64,000 nucleotides of DNA from Mycolicibacter virginiensis. Its GTDB lineage: Bacteria; Actinomycetota; Actinomycetes; Mycobacteriales; Mycobacteriaceae. The notes under the pieces were generated by a model. The model worked only from the letters and a program-made list of their open reading frames with translations, had not been told where the DNA came from and did not search any database. Of this stretch, positions 43,714 to 51,272 are shown piece after piece. Position 1 is the stretch's first letter; every line of letters begins with the position of its first letter. The position numbers and the translations under genes are program-made. The DNA lies in NCBI RefSeq assembly GCF_022374935.2, contig NZ_CP092430.2, positions 4,340,001 through 4,404,000 of the forward strand. Reading direction: 5' to 3'.

Positions 43714-44454
43714 ATGCCGACACACAGTGCCCGGATGGTTCTCCGCTGGTCGATGACGATGGCGCTAGCCGGTGTGGCCGCCCTCGCGATGGCCGGCTGT
43801 GACGCCGCGCCCGGCGGCGGAACGGACATCCCGCGTCAGGTGACCGTGGTGGGCACCGGCGAGGTCCAGGGCGTTCCGGACACGCTGACCACCGAGGCGG
43901 GCATCGAGTTCGTCGCCGGAGATGTCACCAGCGCGATGAACCAGACCAGCGAGCGTCAGCAGGCGGTGATCGACGCACTGGTGGATGCCGGTGTGGACCG
44001 CAAGGACATCAGCACCACCCAGGTCAGCCTGCAGCCGCAGTACGGCAACCCCGACGCCAGCGGGTCGGCCAACATCACCGGCTACCGGGCCGGCAACACC
44101 ATCCGGGTCAAGGTCGAGCGCGATTCCGCCTCCCAGGTCCTGGCGGTGATCGTACGAGCCGGCGGGGACGCCACCCGGATCAATGGGGTGAGCTACTCCA
44201 TCGAGGACGATTCAGCACTGGTGCGCGGCGCCCGGGAGCGGGCCTTCAACGACGCCAAGGACCGCGCCGAGCAGTACGCCCAGTTGTCGGGCCTGCGGCT
44301 CGGTCAGGTGATCTCGATCTCGGAGATCGCCGGCGAGACGCCGCCGACGCCGGTCGGGATGCCGATGCCCCGCGCGATGGCCGCCGCTCCCCCGGTCGAG
44401 CCCGGTCAGCAGACCGTGAGCTTCACCGTGACCGCGGTCTGGGAGCTGAGCTAA
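43714..44454 (+). CDS. lpqG: SIMPL-domain lipoprotein LpqG
   Basis: The 246-aa lipoprotein has lipobox MAGC (Cys29) and one SIMPL/DUF541 domain (VTVVGTGEVQGVPDTLTTEAGIEF ... VSFTVTAVWELS). It is a close match to Mtb LpqG (Rv3623). Related proteins form periplasmic oligomers, but the role here is unknown. In Mtb the next gene is hpt; here about 14.5 kb of accessory DNA lies between lpqG and hpt, making the end of this gene the left border of the accessory segment. Confidence 0.93.
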   Translation: MPTHSARMVLRWSMTMALAGVAALAMAGCDAAPGGGTDIPRQVTVVGTGEVQGVPDTLTTEAGIEFVAGDVTSAMNQTSERQQAVIDALVDAGVDRKDISTTQVSLQPQYGNPDASGSANITGYRAGNTIRVKVERDSASQVLAVIVRAGGDATRINGVSYSIEDDSALVRGARERAFNDAKDRAEQYAQLSGLRLGQVISISEIAGETPPTPVGMPMPRAMAAAPPVEPGQQTVSFTVTAVWELS

Positions 44455-44566
44455 GACTCCTAACCTTCTGATCCGTAGTCGGATCTCACTCCACAGCCGT
44501 CCGACAGTGACGGCAGTTATCCACAACTGGCGGCCCTGTCAGAAAGTTTGAGTCAGTGGATTCCGC

Positions 44567-44587
44567 TACAATCGAACGTATGTTCGA
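44567..44587 (+). promoter_or_regulatory. LexA (SOS) box with overlapping -10 element for the 13E12 gene
   Basis: TCGAAC-GTAT-GTTCGA (44572-44587) is a perfect mycobacterial LexA box. TACAAT at 44567-44572 is a good -10 hexamer. Its expected transcription start, 7 nt downstream, falls on the A of ATG 44580, so the transcript is probably leaderless and LexA covers both the -10 and the start codon. Confidence 0.88.
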
Positions 44588-45884
44588 ACAGTCGTCGCGG
44601 GTTCCGTCTCCGGAGTCGGTGGCGCGGCTTAATGAGCGGTTCCAGCGGCGGTACCCCTCGGTGACGGCGGAGTCGGCGGTGTTGGTGGATCGGGTTTGTG
44701 TGTCGGCGCGGGCGGAGAATCGGGCGGCGGCGGCGCAGTTGGTGGCGATCGGGGAGTTGTTCGCGCTGCGGTTGAGCTGCTGTGGTGAGACCAAAGAGTG
44801 GGCGGTCGATACCGAGGCTGCGGTGGCTGCGGAGGTGGCGGCGGCGTTGCGGATCAGCCAGGGGCTGGCGGCTAGTCGGTTGCACTATGCCCGGGTCATG
44901 CGCGAGGAGTTGCCGCAGGTGGCGGAGGTGTTCAAGGCCGGCGATATCGATATGCGGTTGTTTCAGACGATCGTGTATCGCACCGGGTTGATCACCGACC
45001 GGGAGGTGCTGGGGGTCGTTGATGGGCAGTTGGCGGCGCAGGTGGGTCGGTGGCCGTCGCTGACCAAGAGTCGGTTGGCGGCCAAGATCGACAAGATCGT
45101 GGCCCAGGCCGACGCTGATGCGGTGCGCCGCCGCACAGAACGCCAAGCCGAGCGTGAGGTCGGCTTCAGTGATCAGGAGGGCGGGATCACCGAGATCTAT
45201 GGCAGCCTGTTCACCACCGATGCCCGTGCCCTGGACAAGGCCTTGGATGCGTTGGCGGCCACGGTGTGTGAGCACGATCCCCGCACGCGTGTTCAGCGGC
45301 GCGCCGATGCGATGGGGGCGTTGGCGGCCCGCGCCGATCGGCTGGGTTGCCGTTGCGGGCGCCCGGATTGTGCGGCGGGTTCCCGTCCCGGGGCCTCGCC
45401 GGTGCTGATTCATGTGATCGCCGGGCAGGCCACCGTCGACGGGACTGGGGATGCACCGGGTTCGTTGGTCGGGGCCGATGGGCTGATCCCGCCGGAGTTG
45501 ATCGCCGAGCTCGCCCGGTCGGCCCGGTTGGTGTCGTTGGTGCATCCCGGCGATGCTCCACCGGAGCCCGGTTATGTGCCGTCGAAGGCGTTGGCTGATT
45601 TTGTGCGGTGCCGGGATATGACTTGTCGCTGGCCCGGTTGTGACTGCCCGGCGCTCGACTGCGATCTGGACCATACGATTGCCTACGGTGACGGTGGGCC
45701 CACGCATGCGTCGAATCTCAAATGTTATTGCCGTACCCATCATTTGGTGAAGACGTTTTGGGGGTGGCGGGATCAGCAGCTGCCTGATGGCACGGTGATC
45801 CTGACTTCGCCGGCGGGGTGCACGTACGTCAGCACCCCGGGCAGTTCGAGCGTGTCAAGTTTTCTGTGTAAGTCGTCTGCCTGA
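44580..45884 (+). pseudogene. 13E12 repeat-family DUF222/HNH endonuclease-like protein, 3' end interrupted by IS256-family element
   Basis: The REP13E12-type protein has an N-terminal DUF222 helical domain (about residues 10-330) and an intact C-terminal HNH domain (CRDMTCRWPGCDCPALDCDLDHTIAYGDGG ... NLKCYCRTHHLVK). ATG 44580 is chosen because the LexA box and -10 imply a leaderless message; GTG 44556 is the upstream alternative. After the codon ending at 45848 the reading frame runs into the IS and stops at 45884 after a foreign VSSFLCKSSA-type end. The lost C-terminal 83 residues lie intact beyond the IS (47318-47569). Because the HNH domain is complete, the shortened protein could still be active. 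In Mtb such proteins are DNA-damage inducible and host phage attachment sites. Confidence 0.9.
45841..45848 (+). repeat. Left 8-bp target-site duplication of the IS256-family insertion
   Basis: GCAGTTCG occurs here and again at 47310-47317, directly flanking the element. Eight to nine bp duplications are typical of the IS256 family. Confidence 0.88.
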
Positions 45885-47309
45885 ATAGTTCGGTTGTGGT
45901 GCTTACAGATACGGATCGATGCGATCTGGGTAGACCAGCGTGAGCTGTTCGAGGGCCTTCTTCCAGTTGGTGACCACCTGTCCTTCCACGAGCCGTCCGG
46001 GGGCTGTTCGGCAACGTTTCTGGCCGCGTTCCTTGGCCCGATCAGCGGCCCGTTTGTCCTCGATGTTGCAGATCGCCAACCAGAGCAACTTCACCACGGC
46101 GGCGTCGTTGGGGAACTGGCCGCGAGTCTTGATGACTTTGCGCATCTGGTAGTTCAGCGACTCGATCGAGTTCGTCGTGTAGATCACCCGCCGCAGCTCA
46201 GGTGGGAATGCCAGGAACGGAATGAACTGCTCCCAGGCCCGATCGAAGACCCTGGTCACCGTCGGGTTCTTGGAGCCCAATTCCGATGCCCCGAAGGCAT
46301 CAAGCTCGGCGCGGGCAGCGTCGGCGTCGACCGCGGTGTACACGGGTTTGAGGGCGTTGGCTACGGCCTTGCGGTCGCTGTAGGACACGAATCGCAGCGC
46401 GTTGCGGATTAAGTGCACCACACACGTCTGCACGGTGGCCTGTGACCAGGTGGCCGCGATCGCCTCGGGGAACCCGGTCAACCCGTCGCAGCAGACGATC
46501 AGCACGTCCTTGATCCCGCGGTTAGCCAGGTCAGCACACACCGACGCCCAGAACGCCGCTCCTTCGTTGTTCTGGACCCAGATGCCCAGAACATGCTTGA
46601 TCCCGGCCATATCGACGCCTACGGCGATGTGAGCGGCCTTGTTGCGGGTATGGCCGCCGTCTTTGACCTTCACGATCATCGCGTCGAGGTAGATCACCGG
46701 GTACAGCGACTCCAGCGGCCGGCGCTGCCAGCTCAAAACCTCATCGGAGATCTCGTCGACGATCTTGGAGATCGTCTCATGGGAGACCTCGGCGCCGATC
46801 GTGGAGGCCAGGTGAAATTGGATGTCTCGCAATGTCATTCCACCGGCATACAGGGAGATGATCATGTCATCGAGGCCCCCGATGCGGCGTTGGCCCTTGG
46901 GCACCAGCCGCGGGGTGAACGAACCGTCCCGGTCCCGAGGCACATCCAAAGGCACCGGGCCCGCCTCAGTTAGCACCGTCTTGGGTGACGCGCCGTTACG
47001 GGCATTGGGCAGCTCCCGGCCGACCGGATCACCCTTCTCATAGCCCAGGTGATCAGTCAGCTCGGCCGCCAAACCCCGCTCCAAGGCGAGCTTGATCAAG
47101 CCGGGCAACAAGCCGCCCTCACCGGTCAGCGCAACCTGTCCGGTATCGATCTGAGCCAGCAGCTCATCCACCGTGCCCGAGGCCCGAAGCGCCTCGGCCA
47201 TCTCCACCGTGGAGCCAGCCTCAACCAACTGCGAGTCCACATCCCTGTCTGTCGTCACGTCCTGAGATCCTTCCGCTTCCCGGACCTACACAGACCATCT
47301 GACACCCCC
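45849..47309 (-). mobile_element. IS256-family insertion sequence (about 1.46 kb)
   Basis: The element carries one transposase gene and has imperfect terminal inverted repeats. GTGTCAxxxxxTCTGTGTAxGTC reads inward from 45852 on the left and from 47305 on the right (18 of 23 positions match). It is flanked by the 8-bp direct repeat GCAGTTCG. The exact outer 3-4 nt cannot be fixed because the two ends differ by one nt. Removing the IS plus one repeat copy rejoins the 13E12 gene in frame. Confidence 0.92.
45903..47258 (-). CDS. IS256-family (mutator-type) transposase
   Basis: The 451-aa DDE transposase has the catalytic-core Asp segments VIYLDAMIVKVKDGGH and DVLIVCCDGLTGFPEAIAATW. The mutator signature is around QTCVVHLIRNALRFVSY, followed by the late Glu in TTNSIESLNYQMRKVIKTRGQFP. 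The frame is complete, so the element may be active. It lies on the strand opposite to the 13E12 gene that it interrupts. Confidence 0.95.
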   Translation of the reverse strand: MTTDRDVDSQLVEAGSTVEMAEALRASGTVDELLAQIDTGQVALTGEGGLLPGLIKLALERGLAAELTDHLGYEKGDPVGRELPNARNGASPKTVLTEAGPVPLDVPRDRDGSFTPRLVPKGQRRIGGLDDMIISLYAGGMTLRDIQFHLASTIGAEVSHETISKIVDEISDEVLSWQRRPLESLYPVIYLDAMIVKVKDGGHTRNKAAHIAVGVDMAGIKHVLGIWVQNNEGAAFWASVCADLANRGIKDVLIVCCDGLTGFPEAIAATWSQATVQTCVVHLIRNALRFVSYSDRKAVANALKPVYTAVDADAARAELDAFGASELGSKNPTVTRVFDRAWEQFIPFLAFPPELRRVIYTTNSIESLNYQMRKVIKTRGQFPNDAAVVKLLWLAICNIEDKRAADRAKERGQKRCRTAPGRLVEGQVVTNWKKALEQLTLVYPDRIDPYL

Positions 47310-47317
47310 GCAGTTCG
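47310..47317 (+). repeat. Right 8-bp target-site duplication of the IS256-family insertion
   Basis: GCAGTTCG is identical to 45841-45848. The codon TGG that follows at 47318 continues the 13E12 reading frame. Confidence 0.88.
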
Positions 47318-47569
47318 TGGCTGTTCCCGCACTTGTGCGCACCCACCGGGGAGTTGCCAGCACCCAAGCCACGTGTCGATGACCGCTGTGGGGACCGGAC
47401 CGCGATGATGCCCCGCCGACGGCGTACCCGCGCCCAACACCGCGCGGCCCGTATCGCTATCGAACGCAACCAGAACCGCAAAGCCCGCCAAGCCCGACAC
47501 GCCGCATTCGACGCCGTCTGGTTCCCCAAACTCGCCCCCGCCGCAGACGACGACCCACCGCCCTTCTAA
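47318..47569 (+). pseudogene. Detached C-terminal fragment of the 13E12/HNH gene
   Basis: These 83 codons plus stop continue the interrupted gene in frame: WLFPHLCAPTGELPAPKP, then a basic tail MMPRRRRTRAQHRAARIAIERNQNR and the end DDDPPPF. This matches the usual 13E12 C-terminus. The intact ancestor would be about 506 aa from ATG 44580. No start site of its own is evident except a weak TTG at 47333. Confidence 0.87.
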
Positions 47570-47833
47570 CGGGACCCGTTGGTCCGGGGTGGGATCGCCT
47601 CGCCTGCACCGGTGCCGCTTCCCCAGGCAGAACGCTCCGCCGTCGCCACATGGATTCGGCGACTCGCCGTCCCAATCATCGGTCACCGCGATGAAGCGAA
47701 TCGGCAAAGTCTTCGGCGAGTACACCTCCGACCGCTCGGCGATGATCCCGAATTGAAAGGGAGCCAGAGGCGGGCGTCCCAATGATGCTGAGGGCGCCCG
47801 CCTCCGTCGCTCACCTGACGAACACTCCGTTCG
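47570..47833. other. Intergenic 264 bp with a terminator, no recognised gene
   Basis: Short open frames exist on both strands but none has a ribosome-binding site together with a recognisable protein. The only clear structure is the hairpin at 47767-47804. Confidence 0.5.
47767..47804. terminator. Strong hairpin terminator after the GjpA-like gene
   Basis: GAGGCGGGCGTCCC (47767-47780) pairs with GGGCGCCCGCCTC (47792-47804) as a 13-bp stem with one bulged T and an 11-nt loop. It lies 30 bp beyond the stop of the leftward gene and also downstream of the 13E12 fragment, so it may serve both convergent transcripts. There is no long T-run. Confidence 0.7.
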
Positions 47834-48745
47834 TCAACTCATCCCGCCCGCAAACATTTCGACAAGGCTGACCAACGACGCGATGAGACCAACGCCCTCG
47901 CCCGGGGCCGAGTACGGCATTCCCATCCCCACCATCTGCAGGTCGAGACCGAGCGAGTTGTAGATCGAACCACCGATGCTGCCGGAATCTGTTGTTCCGG
48001 GTGTGAAAAGACCGCCGAAATCGAAGCTGGCCCCGAGGACCGCATTGCCTTCCGGGACCTGCAGAGCGTCGTTCAACATCGGCACCAACGCATCAAGGTT
48101 CAGGGTGGCCCCGTTGAAGAACGCGCCGACCATGTTCGCGGGGGTGGCCAGCAGCTCTTGCACCGCGGCCTCAAAGTCTCCGCCGCCAAGGCTGTCGACG
48201 ATCGACCCGACACTGTTGATCAGCTCCACTCCGGGACTGACCAGCGGGCCGACCAGTCCCATCAGCACACCGCTCAACGGTGACGACAAGAGCGTCAGGA
48301 TTGTGGCCGCGGGCTCAGCGGCTTCTACCGGCACGACCCCCATGCCCATGTCCATTCCGGCCAGGTACTGCAGACCCCAAAGATGGCTCCAGTCCAGAGT
48401 TTGTGCCGCCAGTTCCGAGCCCTCGGGGGTAGCGACGTCGACACCGAGGAAGGTCACCGCGGCAAAAGCCTCTTGCAGAGAACTTGGGAACCCGAAGTCA
48501 GCTTCCTTGATTGCGTCGAAGACCTCAGTGGCGTTGGCCAGCGTGGTGTTGAAAACGTCAACCCATGGCCCGAACAGGTCGAGCGACGCGGTCAGTTGCA
48601 CGGACGGCGGCGCTGAGACGGGAAGCGCTGGCATCACTGGGTTTACCGCGATCAATCCGGAAACGGCCAGGGCAGTTCCTCCGGCCATGAGGCCACGGAA
48701 GTCGATGCGGGGTACAAGGTAGTGAGAGTCACGAGACGGTGTCAT
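47834..48745 (-). CDS. Secreted protein, GjpA-like/PPE C-terminal-like hydrophobic repeats
   Basis: The 303-aa protein has a signal-type N-terminus (GLMAGGTALAVSGLIAVNPV) followed by an Ala/Gly/Leu-rich region. Recognisable elements are SSPLSGVLMGLVGPLVSPGVELINSV, LLATPANMVGAFFNGATLNLDALVPML and GGLFTPGTTDSGSIGGSIYNSLGL. These are typical of the mycobacterial outer-membrane GjpA-type family and of some PE/PPE C-termini. Porin function is only a family suggestion and I cannot confirm it. It is an accessory gene not found at this place in Mtb, with a hairpin upstream (48783-48802) and a terminator downstream. Confidence 0.7.
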   Translation of the reverse strand: MTPSRDSHYLVPRIDFRGLMAGGTALAVSGLIAVNPVMPALPVSAPPSVQLTASLDLFGPWVDVFNTTLANATEVFDAIKEADFGFPSSLQEAFAAVTFLGVDVATPEGSELAAQTLDWSHLWGLQYLAGMDMGMGVVPVEAAEPAATILTLLSSPLSGVLMGLVGPLVSPGVELINSVGSIVDSLGGGDFEAAVQELLATPANMVGAFFNGATLNLDALVPMLNDALQVPEGNAVLGASFDFGGLFTPGTTDSGSIGGSIYNSLGLDLQMVGMGMPYSAPGEGVGLIASLVSLVEMFAGGMS

Positions 48746-48782
48746 GCCTAGTTTGTCGCGCGGCAGATGAGGTTGGTTCCTG

Positions 48783-48802
48783 CTTCAGAAGAGATTCTGA
48801 AG
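48783..48802. terminator. Hairpin between methyltransferase and GjpA-like gene
   Basis: CTTCAGAA-GAGA-TTCTGAAG is a perfect 8-bp stem with a 4-nt loop. It lies 18 bp after the methyltransferase stop and 38 bp before the start of the GjpA-like gene. It may be a terminator for the first or an operator for the second; no T-run follows. Confidence 0.5.
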
Positions 48803-48819
48803 TGACGTACATCTAATTT

Positions 48820-49638
48820 TCAGGGCCGGCCGAACTCGACCAGAGTGGTCGGCGCACGAAACCTCGCCAGACCACGCACGCCGTAGATCAGCGGAAGCGC
48901 CGCGCCAAGCACCCTGCCCCGTCCGCGCGGCATGCCGAGTTCAGAGACGGCCCTGACCCCGGGCACCGCACGCAGTTGGTCGTAGTCATTCGCAGTGAAC
49001 CAGAACGGCATTGGTGGCGCCGTGTAGTTGTCGCTGAGCTTGAAGCCACGGCGTGAGCGTGAGTAGGCACTCAACAATCTCGGGACACTGTCGAAGATCA
49101 TCCGCCCGCCGGGAAACCTCCGGGCGCAGGCGGCGAACAGCTCGAACACCGCCGCGCGGTCCAGGTACTGCAGTAGCCCTTCGGCTGTGATCAACACCTC
49201 AGCGGATTCGCCAACCTCGTCCATCCAGGAGTAGTCGAGCGCCGACTGGGCACAGTACCGCAGCCGGCTAGATTCCGGCAACAGCTGCTGTCGCAGTCGA
49301 ACAATAGGTTCCAAATCCACCGAAAGCCAACGTAACTGACCGTTATCAACCCGCCAGAAGCTGGTCTGCAAACCCTCGGCAAGGGCGACCACGGTGGCAC
49401 GCGGATGCACCGCTAAGTATCCACGGGTGGCCTGGTCGAACACCAACGCCCGCATCGCGGTGGCCTGGTGAGTCCTGCCGAAATCGGCGTAGTCGTACTC
49501 AAGGCTGTTGAGCAACTCGATCGCCATCGGGTCAACGATCAGCCCGTCCGGACGCTTCGCCTCGGCAGCCCGCTGATACAACGTGAGCAGCGCGGTCTCC
49601 GATATCCCATCGAGATGACGGGCGTCAATGACTGGCAC
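48820..49638 (-). CDS. Class I SAM-dependent methyltransferase (LCMT/COG3315 type)
   Basis: The 272-aa protein starts at GTG 49638 (PVIDARHLDGISETALLTLYQRA). It has the family features of leucine carboxyl-type O-methyltransferases: RALVFDQATRGYLA, the SAM-binding VVALAEGLQTSFWRVDNGQLRWLSVDLEPIV and VLITAEGLLQYL. The product is unknown; in actinobacteria such enzymes often methylate polyketide or peptide carboxylates. It is divergent from the PPE/isonitrile operon with about 160 bp between them, so it may be part of the same biosynthetic locus, but this is inference. The longer upstream open frame lies antisense to the PPE gene and is not coding. Confidence 0.8.
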   Translation of the reverse strand: MPVIDARHLDGISETALLTLYQRAAEAKRPDGLIVDPMAIELLNSLEYDYADFGRTHQATAMRALVFDQATRGYLAVHPRATVVALAEGLQTSFWRVDNGQLRWLSVDLEPIVRLRQQLLPESSRLRYCAQSALDYSWMDEVGESAEVLITAEGLLQYLDRAAVFELFAACARRFPGGRMIFDSVPRLLSAYSRSRRGFKLSDNYTAPPMPFWFTANDYDQLRAVPGVRAVSELGMPRGRGRVLGAALPLIYGVRGLARFRAPTTLVEFGRP

Positions 49639-49784
49639 GCCTTCAGACCGTACCCGCCGAGCCCCCGCGAGTCGCTGCGAGAAATCTAACCGCAGTCGAC
49701 CGGAACTTTTTGATTCACGTCTCCGACCACCTCGTTGGCGGGAATCGGCCCGCGCCTTGCGTTCCGCGTAATCCACGACATCAG

Positions 49785-49800
49785 AGGAGGTGCCATCCTG
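49785..49800 (+). promoter_or_regulatory. Shine-Dalgarno and likely CTG start of the PPE gene
   Basis: AGGAGG at 49785-49790 is followed after 7 nt by CTG 49798, which begins L-TAPIWMAMPPE. PPE proteins normally begin M-TAPIWMAxPPE, so the site and the conserved residues place initiation at this near-cognate codon. The in-frame ATGs at 49816 and 49822 are too far from the site. Confidence 0.6.
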
Positions 49801-51249
49801 ACCGCCCCGATCTGGATGGCAATGCCTCCCGAGGCGCACTCCGCCATGCTCGCCGCTGGCCCAGGGCCGGGACCTCTGTTGGCAGCCGCCGAACAATGGC
49901 AGCAGCTCAGCGTCATCTACGACGACACCGCCGCTGAATTGACCCAGGTACTTGGCGGGGTGCAGACCGGCCACTGGCAGGGCCCCAGCGCAACGGCCTA
50001 TCTGTCCGCGCACACGCCTTATCTGACCTGGCTGGAGCAAGCGGCCGACGACAGTGCCACGACTGCCGCACAACACCAGACGGCCGCCTCCGCATATAGC
50101 GCCGCGCTGGCCTCAATGCCCAGTCTCGAAGAACTGGCCGCCAACCACGCGGTTCACGCGGCGCTGCTCGCCACGAACTTCTTCGGCGTGAACACCGTCC
50201 CGATCGCGGCCAACGAGGCCGACTACACGCGAATGTGGGTGCAGGCCGCCGAGACCATGTCCGTATATCAGGGCACTGCCACCGCGGCCGTGGCAGCGAC
50301 CCCCCAGATCCGCCCCGCGCCACCCATCGTCGCCAACCCCGCGGCGGCCACCTCCCCCGAGGGCGTTACAGACGGCAATTGGCTGCAGGACCTGGCACAC
50401 CTCATCACTGAACTTCTCAACAACGCTGGCAATGTCGAAGAACTGCTGCGCATCTTCGAGGACTTCTTCCAAAACCTCGGCTTCAACCCGGCGATCGCCA
50501 CCTTCCTGGCGGCCGTCGCGTTGGTGGCCTACGACGTGTTGTGGTACCCCTACTACGCGTCATATGGCCTGTTGCTCTTGCCGTTCTTCGCTCCCGCGCT
50601 CAGCGCGCTCAGCGCCTTGAAGTTGCTACCGCTGCTGAACGGCCAACAGATCCCCGCTGATCAGGGACCGGACATGCTCGCACCGCGAGCCGGTGGCGCA
50701 CGCGTAGACATTCCCGTTGCGGCGATGGTGGCCCCGCCCGCTGCGGCCGGCTCCTCCACCGGTCTGGGCGGCACCGCCGGTGCACCGGGACCGAACGCAC
50801 CCGTCGTCGTCCCGAGCGCCGACGGCGTTGCCGCGCTGATCCACTATGTGGTCGCCGGCTGGGGACCACCCGGCGTCGAGACCGGACCCAAAGACGACAT
50901 GGCGGCCTCCAACAGCGCTGCGGCCACCAGCCGTGCGACCGCTCCGCGGACCGTCTCCACCGATGCCCGCAGCCGACGCAGCCGACGTAGCACCGGCCGG
51001 ATTCGTATGCACGGCAATCGTTACGAATTTCTCCAGGCCGGCGATGGCCCGGTCACGGCCGCGAACTCTGATGCCGGGCCCACCGCTCACCCCGAGGCCA
51101 TCGCAGCAGTAGTCGCCTCTACCCGCGCCTCTGGACTCACTGGGCGCGCTGACGAAATCCGGCAAGTACCAATGTTGCCCACCAGCTGGTGCGCCTCCGA
51201 CCAGGTAGAGCAACTGACACAACCGATGAAGGACGGAAAAGAAGAATGA
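49798..51249 (+). CDS. PPE-family protein, PPE1-like, first gene of the isonitrile lipopeptide operon
   Basis: The protein is about 483 aa. The PPE domain (residues 1-180) contains TAPIWMAMPPEAHSAML and the WxG-type HWQGPSATAYL helix turn. The middle FDLW-like stretch YPYYASYGLLLLPFFAPALSALSAL and the GPPGVETGPK region match Mtb PPE1 (Rv0096), the gene that heads Rv0096-Rv0101. A basic RSRRSRRSTGR segment precedes the C-terminus, and the end is DQVEQLTQPMKDGKEE. Translation probably starts at CTG; an ATG start at 49816 or 49822 would remove 6 or 8 residues. It is presumably exported by an ESX system and may help the product cross the envelope (inference). No PE partner is adjacent. Confidence 0.88.
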   Translation: MTAPIWMAMPPEAHSAMLAAGPGPGPLLAAAEQWQQLSVIYDDTAAELTQVLGGVQTGHWQGPSATAYLSAHTPYLTWLEQAADDSATTAAQHQTAASAYSAALASMPSLEELAANHAVHAALLATNFFGVNTVPIAANEADYTRMWVQAAETMSVYQGTATAAVAATPQIRPAPPIVANPAAATSPEGVTDGNWLQDLAHLITELLNNAGNVEELLRIFEDFFQNLGFNPAIATFLAAVALVAYDVLWYPYYASYGLLLLPFFAPALSALSALKLLPLLNGQQIPADQGPDMLAPRAGGARVDIPVAAMVAPPAAAGSSTGLGGTAGAPGPNAPVVVPSADGVAALIHYVVAGWGPPGVETGPKDDMAASNSAAATSRATAPRTVSTDARSRRSRRSTGRIRMHGNRYEFLQAGDGPVTAANSDAGPTAHPEAIAAVVASTRASGLTGRADEIRQVPMLPTSWCASDQVEQLTQPMKDGKEE

Positions 51250-51272
51250 GCAAGAAAAGCCAGATCGGATGA
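51246..51272 (+). other. 8-codon mini-ORF bridging PPE and isonitrile synthase genes
   Basis: ATG 51246 overlaps the PPE stop (ATGA) and encodes MSKKSQIG. Its TGA at 51270 overlaps the start of the next gene (ATGA again). The double overlap would let ribosomes pass from one gene to the next by termination-reinitiation. There is only a weak ribosome-binding site before 51269. Confidence 0.45.

Noticed and set aside
44553..45743. Long minus-strand open frame opposite the 13E12 gene
   Set aside because: The plus strand encodes clear DUF222 and HNH domains with a LexA promoter; the reverse frame is Arg/His/Pro-rich noise.
47255..47782. 175-codon minus-strand open frame across the right IS end
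   Set aside because: It crosses the IS border and overlaps the 13E12 fragment, whose in-frame continuation is well supported.
49639..50076. N-terminal extension of the methyltransferase
   Set aside because: This part lies antisense to the PPE gene; the family N-terminus starts at about 49638.
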